A DNA stretch of 21,117 nucleotides from assembly GCA_017744755.1 (NCBI GenBank), contig JAGIAU010000009.1, forward strand, positions 1-21,117. Reading direction: 5' to 3'. A program made the translations under genes and the position numbers. Positions 12,918 through 21,088 of the stretch are shown here, one piece after another. Origin of the DNA: Microbacteriaceae bacterium. GTDB lineage: Bacteria; Actinomycetota; Actinomycetes; Actinomycetales; Microbacteriaceae. Position 1 is the stretch's first letter. The number at the start of each line of letters is the position of its first letter. Below the pieces are notes generated by a model. It did not search any database. It saw only the letters and a list, made by a program, of their open reading frames with translations, and had not been told where the DNA came from.

Positions 12918-13541
12918 CTACGCGGGCTTCCGCGCGATGAGCCGGAACTCGTTGTGCGTGAAGACCTTCCCGACCCAGCGCGGGAACGGGATCGACCACT
13001 GCCGCTCGACCGCGAGACCGAGGTCGGCGCAGAGCCGGCGCAGCGCGTCCCAGTCCGTGAACGTGATGTGCGTCGCGTCGGAGGCGAAGCCGCGCTCCTG
13101 CGGCGTGATGAAGAGGATGCGGCCGCCCGGCTTCAGGAACGGCAGGTAGCCGCGCATGATCTCGAGCGCCACCGGGTACTCGAGGTGCTCGACGAGATGG
13201 GCGGCGAGGAACGAGTCGAAGCGACCGGGACGCGCGACCTCCGGATCGGCGAGGAACGCCTCGGAGGTGTACGCGTCGAGGCCGCGCGAGCGGGCGATCG
13301 CGATGGAGTGCGGGTTGTGGTCGACGCCGACGGAGCCCTCCGGCAGGACGGCGAGCAGCCGCCCGATGCCGCAGCCGATGTCGAGCGTCGCGCCGAGGTC
13401 CTGCTTGCGGAGGTCGGCGTGATACGGCGCCTGGACGTTCAGGACCCGCTTCCACCTCGCGTCGCCGAGGCGGGTGAGCCGCTGCGCGTAGTCCTCGCCG
13501 GCGGTCCTCCCGCCCGCGGCCTCGTTCGTCGCCTCTGACAC
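12918..13541 (-). CDS. Class I SAM-dependent methyltransferase
   Basis: 207 aa. The SAM-binding motif LDIGCGIGR is at residues 53-61, with the acidic residue D74 (GVDHN) ending the second strand, and the AAHLVEHLE segment is the post-motif region of Methyltransf_11-like enzymes. LKPGGRILFITP is the usual later strand. It could methylate a sugar of the polymer or a lipid-linked intermediate; the substrate is not readable from sequence. It is a single-gene unit, convergent with rmlD and divergent from the GT4 gene at 13603. GTG 13541 lies 7 nt from a weaker -10 (GACACT). Codon use matches the neighbours. Confidence 0.85.
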   Translation of the reverse strand: MSEATNEAAGGRTAGEDYAQRLTRLGDARWKRVLNVQAPYHADLRKQDLGATLDIGCGIGRLLAVLPEGSVGVDHNPHSIAIARSRGLDAYTSEAFLADPEVARPGRFDSFLAAHLVEHLEYPVALEIMRGYLPFLKPGGRILFITPQERGFASDATHITFTDWDALRRLCADLGLAVERQWSIPFPRWVGKVFTHNEFRLIARKPA

Positions 13542-13548
13542 GTCGTCC

Positions 13549-13554
13549 AGTGTC
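13549..13554 (-). promoter_or_regulatory. Weak -10-like element (GACACT) of the methyltransferase gene
   Basis: GACACT on the minus strand, 7 nt before GTG 13541. It deviates from TANNNT at the first base. It is included because position and spacing match the other unit-leading genes. Confidence 0.3.
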
Positions 13555-13590
13555 TCACGCGCCGCACAGCGCCTCCCGTCGCCCCCTCGG

Positions 13591-13596
13591 TAGCCT
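13591..13596 (+). promoter_or_regulatory. -10 element (TAGCCT), leaderless promoter of the GT4-GT2-GT4 unit
   Basis: TAGCCT, 6 nt before ATG 13603. The intervening TGAGGG resembles a Shine-Dalgarno but abuts the start codon, too close to function as one, which favours leaderless initiation. Confidence 0.55.
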
Positions 13597-13602
13597 TGAG
13601 GG

Positions 13603-14730
13603 ATGCCCGAGGTGCTCGTCGACGCGACCGCGATCCCGGCCGCGCGCGGCGGCGTCGGCCGCTACGTCGACGAGATCGTCCGCTTCGTCGCGGCGGGGGG
13701 GACGCCCGTCGCGGTCGCCTGCCAGGCGCGCGACGCCGAGCACTTCCGCGCGCTCGGGGCCGAGGTCCATGCCGTCGCCGGCATCGAGCGCACCTTCCGG
13801 AGGATGCTCTGGGAGCAGTTCGGCCTGCCGCGTCTTGCCAGGCGAGCCGGCGCCCGGCTCATCCACTCGCCGCATTACACCGTGCCGGTCCTCACCCGTC
13901 GGCGCCGCGTGGTCGCGTTCTGGGACGCCACGTTCTTCAGCGACCCCCACCTGCACACGCGCGTGAAGCGCCGCTTCTTCCCCGCCTGGATGCGGCTGTC
14001 GCGTCGCCTCGCCGACCAGGTCGTCACCTCGAGCTCGGCGACGGCCCGCGAGCTCGACCGCTTCCTCAAGCCCATCCCCGGGCGCGACTACCGCGTCGTG
14101 CACCTCGCCGCCGATCATGCGCGGTTCCGCCCGCCCGCCGCGGCGGATGTCGAACGGGTGCGCGAGCGGCTCGGCCTCGACCGCCCGTGGATCGCGTTCC
14201 TCGGCACGATCGAGCCGAGGAAGAACGTGCCCGCGCTCGTCGACGCCTACGCGCGGATCTCGGCCGCATGGACCGGGACGGCCGAGGAGCTGCCCGTCCT
14301 CGCGATCGCCGGCCAGGACGGCTGGGACGTCGACCTCGCGCCGCACCTCGCCGCCGTGCCGGCCCCGGGGCGCGCGCTGCGCCTCGGCTACGTGGCCCTG
14401 GAGGACCTGCCCGCCTACCTCGGCGGCGCCGAGCTCGTCGCCTATCCGAGTCTCGGCGAGGGCTTCGGCCTCCCCGTCGTCGAGGCGATGGCGTGCGGCG
14501 CGGCGGTGCTCACGACCCGGCGGCTCTCCCTCCCCGAGGTCGGCGGCGATGCGGTCGCCTACGCCGAGCCGGACGTCGAGCGCCTCGCGGTCGCGATGAC
14601 CGCGCTCATCGCCTCCCCGGAGGAGCGCGCCGAGCTCGGCCGCCGCGGGATCGAGCGCGCGGCCGGCTTCACCTGGGAGGCCACCGCCGCGGCGACGCTC
14701 GCGGTCTGGCGGGAGGTGCTCGCCCGATGA
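13603..14730 (+). CDS. Glycosyltransferase family 4
   Basis: 375-aa GT-B enzyme. The N-terminal acceptor domain begins with a GGVGRYVDE glycine-rich loop (about residues 16-24). The donor domain begins with FLGTIEPRKN (about 202-211). E286-E294 in GEGFGLPVVEAM is the E-x7-E signature. The full length suggests an active enzyme, probably mannosyl- or rhamnosyltransferase-like, but the sugar is not determined. It opens a three-gene GT unit and has a relative two genes later (15679-16818) with the same architecture, perhaps an old duplication. Its stop overlaps the next ATG (ATGA). Confidence 0.92.
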   Translation: MPEVLVDATAIPAARGGVGRYVDEIVRFVAAGGTPVAVACQARDAEHFRALGAEVHAVAGIERTFRRMLWEQFGLPRLARRAGARLIHSPHYTVPVLTRRRRVVAFWDATFFSDPHLHTRVKRRFFPAWMRLSRRLADQVVTSSSATARELDRFLKPIPGRDYRVVHLAADHARFRPPAAADVERVRERLGLDRPWIAFLGTIEPRKNVPALVDAYARISAAWTGTAEELPVLAIAGQDGWDVDLAPHLAAVPAPGRALRLGYVALEDLPAYLGGAELVAYPSLGEGFGLPVVEAMACGAAVLTTRRLSLPEVGGDAVAYAEPDVERLAVAMTALIASPEERAELGRRGIERAAGFTWEATAAATLAVWREVLAR

Positions 14731-15671
14731 GCGAGGTCCCTCGCATCGCCGTCCTGCTCGCGACCTACGACGGCGCCGCCTATCTCGACGAGCAGCTCGA
14801 CTCGATCCTGCGCCAGACCGGCGTCGCGGTCCGCATCCTCGTGAGCGACGACGGCTCCTCCGACGGCACCGCCGAGCTGCTCGCCGCCCGGGCCGCCGCG
14901 GACCCGCGCGTCGAGCTGCTGCCCGCGGTGCCCCCGTCGGGCGGCTCCGCCGCGAACTTCTACCGGCTGCTGCGCGACGCCGCGATCGCCGACGACGAGC
15001 TCGTCGCCTTCGCCGACCAGGACGACGTCTGGCTCGATCACAAGCTCGCGACGCAGGCCGGACTCCTCGCCTCGACGGGCGCCGACGCGGTGTCCGGGAG
15101 CGTCATGGCCTTCCACGAGGACGGCCGCGAGCACCTCGTGCGGAAGGACTACCCGCAGCGCCGCCTCGACTGGCTGACGGAGAGCCCCGGGCCCGGGTGC
15201 ACGTTCCTCATGACGCGCCGCTTCGTCGAGCTCGCCAGGGGCGTGCTGCGCGACGTGCCGGAGGCGCGGACGGCGGAGTTCCACGACTCGCTGCTGTACG
15301 CCGTCGGCCGCGCACGCGGCTGGGGCTGGCACATCGGGGGCGAGCCGCTCGTGCGCTACCGGCAGCACGCCTCGAACGTCCTCGGCGCGAACCAGGGCGC
15401 CGCGGGGGCGAGGACGCGCCTCGCCATGATCCGCTCCCACTGGCACCGGCAGCAGGCGGTCATCCACGCCGTGACGGGCATCGCGGTCGCCGCCGCGGCC
15501 GGACCCGGGCCTGCCGCGGCGATCCGCGTCGAGCTCGAGCGGGTCCTGCCGCTGCTGCGCTCCACCGGCCTCCGCGACCGCTGGCGCCTCGCCGGCCTCG
15601 CCGGGCAGCTCCGCCGCCGGCCGCGCGATCGCTTCGTGATCGGCGCCCTCATCCGCCTCGGGATCTGGTGA
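14727..15671 (+). CDS. Glycosyltransferase family 2, rhamnosyltransferase-like
   Basis: 314-aa GT-A enzyme. IAVLLATYDGAAYLDEQLDSI (about 7-27) starts the fold, SDDGSSDGT supplies the nucleotide-binding Asp, and FADQDDVW (about 92-99) is the DxD-type motif found in many rhamnosyltransferases of surface polysaccharide clusters. With dTDP-L-rhamnose made nearby, rhamnosyl transfer is a reasonable but unproven role. ATG 14727 overlaps the stop of the GT4 gene and has a strong GGGAGGTG at 14711-14718, one of few good Shine-Dalgarno sites in the window. The C-terminal 60 residues are helical and basic, possibly membrane-associating. Confidence 0.9.
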   Translation: MSEVPRIAVLLATYDGAAYLDEQLDSILRQTGVAVRILVSDDGSSDGTAELLAARAAADPRVELLPAVPPSGGSAANFYRLLRDAAIADDELVAFADQDDVWLDHKLATQAGLLASTGADAVSGSVMAFHEDGREHLVRKDYPQRRLDWLTESPGPGCTFLMTRRFVELARGVLRDVPEARTAEFHDSLLYAVGRARGWGWHIGGEPLVRYRQHASNVLGANQGAAGARTRLAMIRSHWHRQQAVIHAVTGIAVAAAAGPGPAAAIRVELERVLPLLRSTGLRDRWRLAGLAGQLRRRPRDRFVIGALIRLGIW

Positions 15672-15678
15672 GCCGCCC

Positions 15679-16818
15679 GTGACCGGCCTCCGCGTCATCG
15701 TCGACCAGCTCCTCAGCCCGATTCCCGGCGGCATCGGCCGCTATGCGACGGAGCTGACGAACGCGCTCGTCGGCACGGCGCCCGCGGGCCGCGGCGTCGT
15801 CGGCGTGGTGTCGAGGACCGACGCCGCCGGCGTCGCCCGGGTGCGCGCCGCCGTTCCCGGGCTCGCCGACGTCGACGTGCTCCCGCATTCGCGGCGCGCG
15901 CTGACGCTCGCCTGGCAGTTCGGCTCCGTCTCGCTCGCCGCGCTGCCGCGCGGCGCGGCGACGCACGGCACCAGCCAGTTCACGCCGCTCACGCGCCGCC
16001 GCGGCGGCACGACCGTCGTCACGATCCACGACGCCGTGCCATGGACCCATCCCGAGACGCTGACCCGATTCGGAGCGCAGTGGCACCGGGCGATGGGCGA
16101 GCGCGCCGAGCGCTGGGCGGATGCGGTCGTCGTCCCGACGCAGGCCGTCGCGGACGAGCTCGGGCGCTTCCTCCGGCTCGGCGAGCGCGTCCGCGTCATC
16201 GGCGGGGCGCCGTCCTCCGCGCTCGCCCTCGGCGGGCCGGCCGACGCCGAGGAGCGCGCCGCCCGGCTCGGCCTGCCCCCCGCCTATGTGCTCGCCGTCG
16301 GCACCCTCGAGCCCCGCAAGGGCCTCGACGCCCTCATCGCCGCGATGGCGCATCCCGCCGCGCCGCCGCTGCCGCTCGTCGTCGCCGGCCCGCCGGGCTG
16401 GGGGGACGTGGACCTCGCCGCGTTCGCCGCCGAAGCGGGGCTTCCTGCCGAGCGGCTGCGGATCCTGGGCCGCATCGACGACGCCGACCTGGCGGTCGCC
16501 TATGCGCGCGCGAGCGCGTTCTGCATGCCGAGTCGCGCGGAGGGCTTCGGCCTGCCCGTCATCGAGGCCATGCGGCTCGGCACGCCCGTCGTGCACTCCG
16601 ACGTCCCCGCCCTCGTCGAGGTCGCGGGCGGCGCGGGCATCGCCGTGCCGCTGGCCCCCACCGAGGCGTACCCCGCGCGCCTCGCCTTCGCCCTCGCGGA
16701 GGCCGTCGAGCCGGACCGCGGGACCGGGCTGCGCGCGGCCGGGGCGGCGCGCGCGGGCGCCTTCTCCTGGACGGCCTCCGCGGAGGCCGTCTGGGCGCTC
16801 CACGCCTCCCTCGGCTGA
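15679..16818 (+). CDS. Glycosyltransferase family 4
   Basis: 379-aa GT-B enzyme. GGIGRYATELTNAL (about 15-28) is the acceptor-domain glycine loop, VVTIHDAVPWTHPE (about 113-126) is the inter-domain strand and loop seen in this GT4 subgroup, VGTLEPRKG opens the donor domain, and E288-E296 in AEGFGLPVIEAM is the E-x7-E signature. This is the one junction in the unit without a 4-bp overlap: 7 nt separate it from the GT2 stop, and GGTGAG at 15667-15672 may serve as ribosome binding site for GTG 15679. It ends 21 bp before the convergent membrane protein gene. Confidence 0.92.
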   Translation: MTGLRVIVDQLLSPIPGGIGRYATELTNALVGTAPAGRGVVGVVSRTDAAGVARVRAAVPGLADVDVLPHSRRALTLAWQFGSVSLAALPRGAATHGTSQFTPLTRRRGGTTVVTIHDAVPWTHPETLTRFGAQWHRAMGERAERWADAVVVPTQAVADELGRFLRLGERVRVIGGAPSSALALGGPADAEERAARLGLPPAYVLAVGTLEPRKGLDALIAAMAHPAAPPLPLVVAGPPGWGDVDLAAFAAEAGLPAERLRILGRIDDADLAVAYARASAFCMPSRAEGFGLPVIEAMRLGTPVVHSDVPALVEVAGGAGIAVPLAPTEAYPARLAFALAEAVEPDRGTGLRAAGAARAGAFSWTASAEAVWALHASLG

Positions 16819-16839
16819 GGGCGCGGCACCGGCCCGGGA

Positions 16840-18651
16840 CTAGCCGGCGTCCGCCTCCTCGCCCCGGCGCGGCGCGGTGGCCGCAGCGAGGGCGATCGGC
16901 AGCGCCGCGAACAACGGCAGCACGTAGCGCACGTCCACGACGGGACCGGCGAGGGCCGTCGCGAGGAGGATCCCGGCCGGCACGAACACGGCGAGGGCGA
17001 TGCGCCTCCCACGGCCCGCGCCGATCGCGCTGATCGTCCACGCCCAGCAGACGAACGCACAGGTGCCCAGCGCCCCGACGATCGGCACCGACGCGGTGCC
17101 GTCCGCCACGAGACCGTGCTCCCTGGCCCATCCGACCAGCCCGGAGCCGCTCGACCAGGCGGGCACCCCGTCGATGACCACGTGGTAGTAGCCCGTCGGA
17201 TCGTCGGAGCCCGCGGGCAGCGTGCCGTACCACATCGTGGCTCCGGCGTACCAGATGCCGTAGGTGTTCGCGAGCGTCGCCTCGACCGCGTCCGCAGGGT
17301 GCGCCAGGGCGAGACGCGCCCACCCGGCGAACAGGTCGCCGGCGGAACGGGTGCCCCATGCTCGGTTCACGGCGGTCTTCAGCGGATCCGAGATCCGGGG
17401 ATTGTAGGTCTCGCCGACCTCCTCGACCGGCATGCCGAAGATCGTCTCGTAGAACTCCCGATCCGCGTCCGTCAACGACGGCCCCGCGTCCCGCGCGATC
17501 CGTCCGAGCTGCTGGATGGGGATCGAGAACGCCTCCGTCGGACCGGTCGCCTGGACGCCGAGCGCCGCGTAGAGCGGGCCGACGTAGAGCCCGTACCCTG
17601 CCGCGCTGACGAGCAGCACCACGAGCCAGCGCCTCCACAGCCGGCGGGAGACGACGAGCAGCAGGGCGAGCGTCCCGAGCACGATGAAGACGCCGTTGTT
17701 CCGCACGAGGATCATCGCAAGCCCGGCGCCCGCGAGGAGCACCCACGGCCAGCGCCGGCTCGCGCCCTTCGCCGTCAGGAGGATCTCGACGAGCGCGACG
17801 ACGAACAGCGTGAACGCCGAGGCGAACGGCACGTCCTTGAGGATGCGGATGCCGTAGCTGTCGAGCACCGGCGAGGCGGCGAACCAGACGACGGCGGCCC
17901 ACCAGATCCGGCGGTCGACCCCCCAGGACGCCATGCGCAGGAGCGCGAACGCCCCGACCGCCGCCGTCGAGAGCGCCTGCAGGCTCGCCCCGATGGCGAC
18001 CGCGCCCGCGTCGCCGAGGCCGACAGCCGGGCCGAACCACTGCATGATCCCGACCAGGATCGAATGTCCGACCGGCTCCCACGCGCCCCACGGCTCGAGC
18101 CCGCGCCACTCCTGGTACGCGTGGAACGAGTCGAACGCGACGGTGCCCGGCCAGAAGAGCGCGAGGTAGACGATCCGCGGCACGAGCAGCACGCCCAGCA
18201 GCACGAGGAAGCGCGACCGGCCCGAGAGCCGACGGACCGCGACCGGGCGGCGTGTCGTCGCCGCGCCGCGGAACGCCGACAGCACGCCGGCCGTCCCGGC
18301 CGCCGCGACCCATCCGACACCCAGCCAGAGCACGACGACCGATCCCGCGACGCCCGAGTCCGGCCGGAGGTAGGCGAGCGAGTCGGTCGTCTCGAGCGAG
18401 GCGCCGATCACCCAGAGCGTCGCGAACGCGATCCCGACGCCCAGCCCCCAGGCCCAGTCCCGCCGCGTCGCCGTCCGGACGACCCGGACGCCGAGGAGGG
18501 CGATGCCGAGGAACGCCGCGATCGCGAGGACCGAGCGGCCGAGCCCGTTCGGATCGAGCGGGGTCGGCCCCGCCTCGCCCGTGAGCGCGCCGACCGCCGC
18601 GAACGCCCCGATGACCGCGCCGACGACGCCGACGATCCGCACACGGCTCAT
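16840..18651 (-). CDS. Multi-pass membrane protein, GT-C type (DUF6020-like), possible glycosyltransferase or polymerase
   Basis: 603-aa polytopic protein with about 12 hydrophobic segments. The first three lie near residues 4-24, 40-57 and 66-84. An extracytoplasmic loop contains WPGTVAFDSFHAYQEW (about 167-182) with D174, and WEPVGHS (191-197) with H196. That combination resembles the DUF6020 / GT-C membrane proteins, but the family assignment is by eye. It is co-translated with the DPM1-like GT2 directly upstream (ATGA overlap), whose product, a polyprenyl-phosphate sugar, would be the expected donor. It could be a side-branch transferase, or a Wzy-type polymerase as an alternative. The sequence looks complete. 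Confidence 0.85.
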   Translation of the reverse strand: MSRVRIVGVVGAVIGAFAAVGALTGEAGPTPLDPNGLGRSVLAIAAFLGIALLGVRVVRTATRRDWAWGLGVGIAFATLWVIGASLETTDSLAYLRPDSGVAGSVVVLWLGVGWVAAAGTAGVLSAFRGAATTRRPVAVRRLSGRSRFLVLLGVLLVPRIVYLALFWPGTVAFDSFHAYQEWRGLEPWGAWEPVGHSILVGIMQWFGPAVGLGDAGAVAIGASLQALSTAAVGAFALLRMASWGVDRRIWWAAVVWFAASPVLDSYGIRILKDVPFASAFTLFVVALVEILLTAKGASRRWPWVLLAGAGLAMILVRNNGVFIVLGTLALLLVVSRRLWRRWLVVLLVSAAGYGLYVGPLYAALGVQATGPTEAFSIPIQQLGRIARDAGPSLTDADREFYETIFGMPVEEVGETYNPRISDPLKTAVNRAWGTRSAGDLFAGWARLALAHPADAVEATLANTYGIWYAGATMWYGTLPAGSDDPTGYYHVVIDGVPAWSSGSGLVGWAREHGLVADGTASVPIVGALGTCAFVCWAWTISAIGAGRGRRIALAVFVPAGILLATALAGPVVDVRYVLPLFAALPIALAAATAPRRGEEADAG

Positions 18652-19598
18652 CGTGCGCGAGCGGAGCGGATCGTCGGCGGATAGCTCAGGTACGTGAGCC
18701 GCTTCAGCTCGTCCCTGGAGCGCTTCAGCGCCGTCATGATGAAGCCGAGCACGAGGGCGAGCGCCGCGAGCAGGACGAAGCCGACCGCGAGCACGGCGGA
18801 CGGCAGCTTCGACACGAGCCCCGTCTGCGCGAACTCGACGATGACCGGGATGCCGATCGCCACGCCGACGATGGCGAAGAGGAACGTCCAGATGAGGAAG
18901 AACACGCGGGGGCGCTCGATCCGGATGAGCGTCGCGATGAGCCCGAGGATGCGGAAGCCGTCGTGGTACGTCCGCAGCTTGCTCTCCGAGCCGGCCGGCC
19001 GGTCGCGGAACCCGACCGGGACCTCCACCTGCGGGACGCGGAGGTTCATCGCGTGGATCGTCAGCTCGGTCTCCGTCTCGAACCCCGAGGACTCGGCCAC
19101 GAAGGACTTGATGAAGCGGCGGGAGAACACGCGGAAGCCGCTCAGCATGTCCGTCACCGGCTCGCCGAAGAGCCCCGAGACGAGTCGGTTGAACATCTTG
19201 TTCCCGAGCGCGTGACCGGGCCGGTAGGCGCTGCCCTCGACCTCGCGGCGGACGCCGAGCACATGGTCGAGGGGACCGTCGAGGAGCGCGTTCACCATCT
19301 CCGGGAGCGCCGCCGCGTCGTAGGTCGCGTCCCCGTCGATGAGCACGTAGACATCGGCGTCGACGTCGGCGAAGGCGCGCCGGATGACGTTCCCCTTGCC
19401 CTGCCGGCCCTCGAAGCGGACGATCGCACCGGCCGCACGAGCGCGGTCCGCCGTGGCGTCCTTCGAGTTGTTGTCATAGACGTAGACGTCCATCGACGGG
19501 ATCGCCGCGCGCAACGACTCGACGACCTCGGCGATCGCGACTTCCTCGTTGTAGCAGGGGACGATCGCGGCGATCCGGAGTCCGTCGAAGTCGGGCAT
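18648..19598 (-). CDS. DPM1-like GT2, polyprenyl-phosphate sugar synthase
   Basis: 316 aa. The GT-A core starts IAAIVPCYNEE (9-19), with VYDNNSKDAT as the nucleotide-binding loop and IDGDATYD (about 93-100) as the DxD motif. Residues 150-158 (DMLSGFRVF) match the D.xSGFR.f segment of dolichol- and polyprenyl-phosphate mannose/glucose synthases. Two helices at about 233-257 and 268-292 anchor it. It would load a sugar onto polyprenyl phosphate for use outside the membrane by the adjacent GT-C protein. ATG 19598 is 6 nt from a TACGCT promoter, so the message is likely leaderless. It is distinct in sequence from the other DPM1-like enzyme at 5095, so it probably makes a different lipid-sugar. 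Confidence 0.92.
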   Translation of the reverse strand: MPDFDGLRIAAIVPCYNEEVAIAEVVESLRAAIPSMDVYVYDNNSKDATADRARAAGAIVRFEGRQGKGNVIRRAFADVDADVYVLIDGDATYDAAALPEMVNALLDGPLDHVLGVRREVEGSAYRPGHALGNKMFNRLVSGLFGEPVTDMLSGFRVFSRRFIKSFVAESSGFETETELTIHAMNLRVPQVEVPVGFRDRPAGSESKLRTYHDGFRILGLIATLIRIERPRVFFLIWTFLFAIVGVAIGIPVIVEFAQTGLVSKLPSAVLAVGFVLLAALALVLGFIMTALKRSRDELKRLTYLSYPPTIRSARAR

Positions 19599-19604
19599 CC
19601 GACC

Positions 19605-19610
19605 AGCGTA
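19605..19610 (-). promoter_or_regulatory. -10 element (TACGCT), leaderless promoter of the DPM1-like GT2 / GT-C unit
   Basis: TACGCT on the minus strand, 6 nt before ATG 19598. It is the same hexamer as upstream of rmlB and of the GT2 at 1945. It separates this unit from the LCP gene, which reads in the same direction. Confidence 0.55.
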
Positions 19611-19647
19611 GAGCGTCGGCGGGCCGGACAGCGGCTCGCCGGATCCG

Positions 19648-19675
19648 GCTCAGTCCTCCGCGCTCAGTCCTCCGG
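19648..19675. repeat. 14-bp tandem duplication across the LCP stop codon
   Basis: GCTCAGTCCTCCGC (19648-19661) is followed by GCTCAGTCCTCCGG (19662-19675), 13 of 14 bases identical. The second unit contains the LCP stop codon (TGA 19664-19666 on the minus strand) and the first carries a second TGA triplet in a different frame. It looks like a local slippage event. Confidence 0.6.
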
Positions 19676-21088
19676 CTCGGGCGTCGGCCGCACGCGCGAC
19701 TGCGTGACGAGCGACTGGATGTACGCGTAGTCCGGCTGCTCGGGATCGACGGTCGGCGGCGTGAACTCGATCTTCTCCAGATCGAGGTCGCGCGCCTTCA
19801 TCGCGAGGTCGAGGAACGTCGCGAACATGTCGCGCGGGATGTCCGTCCGCACCGTCGCCGCGCCCGCCGCCATCACGTCGGTGAACCGGGAGAACACGGT
19901 CGCCGGGTCGAACTGCCGGATGATCGCCTCCTGCACCTCGCGCTGGCGGACCATGCGGTCGTAGTCGGAGGTCGTGTAGCGGCTGCGCGCGTACCAGAGC
20001 GCCGTGTGACCGTTCATCGTCTGGACGCCGGGCTCGATCCAGAAGTCCGGCTCGACGACGACGTTGCCGGCGTCGTCCCAGTCGCCGTTCGCCGGCAGCC
20101 GCTCCTGCACGTTGATCGTGACGCCGCCGAGCGCGTCGATGAGCTGCTCGAAGCCGCCCATGTCGATGAGCACGTAGTACTGCACCGTGATGCCGAGGGC
20201 GCCCGCGACCGCGTCCTTCGTCGCCTCGATGCCCGGGCTCGAGTCGGGCGCGGAGCCGGGGTAGAAGTCCGGGTGGTCGATCTCGACCTCGGTGTAGACC
20301 GAGTTGAGGTGGCCGTCGTAGCCGTCGGGGTACAGCTCGTGCATGGTGTCGACGACGGCGCCGTCGGGGTCGTCGTCCGTCCCGCGCGAGGCGAAGGGCA
20401 TGCCGAAGAGGTCCCGAGGCAGGCCGAACGTCATCGCCTGCCCCGTCGTCGCGTCGATGCTCAGCACGGCGGTCGAGTCGGGGCGGAGGCCGTCGCGGTC
20501 GGCGCCGGAGTCCGCGCCGATGAGCAGGATGTTGTAGTACCCGTCGGCGTCCGGCGGCACAGCCGGACCGCCCGCGAGAATCGAGTCGAGCGTCGCGTTC
20601 GTGGAGCCGGCCGCCATGAAGGCATAGGCCCCGCCCCCGCCCACCAGCACGAGCATCGCCGCGGTCGCGATGCCGACGCCGGCGCGGGCCGCGGCGTCGA
20701 GGCGGACGAGCCGGGTCAGACGCAGGGTGTCGAGCGTCAGCACGATCCAGAGCACCGCATAGAACGCGATGAGGATCTGGAGCAGGACGAGCGCCCACGG
20801 CTGGGTCGCGAAGCCGAGGAACCCCGTCGTCCCCATCGTGATCACCATGACCACCGCGACGACGACGAGCACCCAGCCGATGACCGTCGCGCCGAGGCCG
20901 AAGCGGCCGAGGCGGCGGGAGCCGGCGAGCACCTGCGCGGAGCCGGGGATGACGAGGTTCATGCCGAGCAGCCACCATGCGCGGCGGCCCATCACCGCGG
21001 GCGAGTCGACATCCGGGTAGCGCACCGGGAGCGCGACCCGGTCCGCCCCGGCCGACTCGCGCGGGCGTGCGCTCAGCGTCGCGCTCAC
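19664..21088 (-). CDS. LytR-CpsA-Psr (LCP) family cell-wall glycopolymer transferase
   Basis: 474-aa membrane enzyme expected to move a lipid-pyrophosphate-linked glycopolymer onto peptidoglycan outside the cell. Hydrophobic segments lie at about 36-56, 64-86, 96-118 and 138-159, so the N-terminus is polytopic instead of the usual single helix. The LCP domain starts near residue 184 (YYNILLIGADSGADRDGLRPDSTAVLSID) with D197, R202 and D204, then LPRDL (R225, D226), and later the Arg-rich ligand-binding helix WYARSRYTTSDYDRMVRQREV. All motifs needed for pyrophosphate and metal binding appear present. GTG 21088 overlaps the stop of an upstream gene (GTGA). Its position at the end of a rhamnose/GT locus supports a role in attaching the polymer made here. 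Confidence 0.93.
   Translation of the reverse strand: MSATLSARPRESAGADRVALPVRYPDVDSPAVMGRRAWWLLGMNLVIPGSAQVLAGSRRLGRFGLGATVIGWVLVVVAVVMVITMGTTGFLGFATQPWALVLLQILIAFYAVLWIVLTLDTLRLTRLVRLDAAARAGVGIATAAMLVLVGGGGAYAFMAAGSTNATLDSILAGGPAVPPDADGYYNILLIGADSGADRDGLRPDSTAVLSIDATTGQAMTFGLPRDLFGMPFASRGTDDDPDGAVVDTMHELYPDGYDGHLNSVYTEVEIDHPDFYPGSAPDSSPGIEATKDAVAGALGITVQYYVLIDMGGFEQLIDALGGVTINVQERLPANGDWDDAGNVVVEPDFWIEPGVQTMNGHTALWYARSRYTTSDYDRMVRQREVQEAIIRQFDPATVFSRFTDVMAAGAATVRTDIPRDMFATFLDLAMKARDLDLEKIEFTPPTVDPEQPDYAYIQSLVTQSRVRPTPEPED

Noticed and set aside
17116..18684. 522-codon plus-strand ORF opposite the 603-aa membrane protein
   Set aside because: Very rich in Arg, Asp and Glu; antisense to a hydrophobic membrane protein, which explains the composition.
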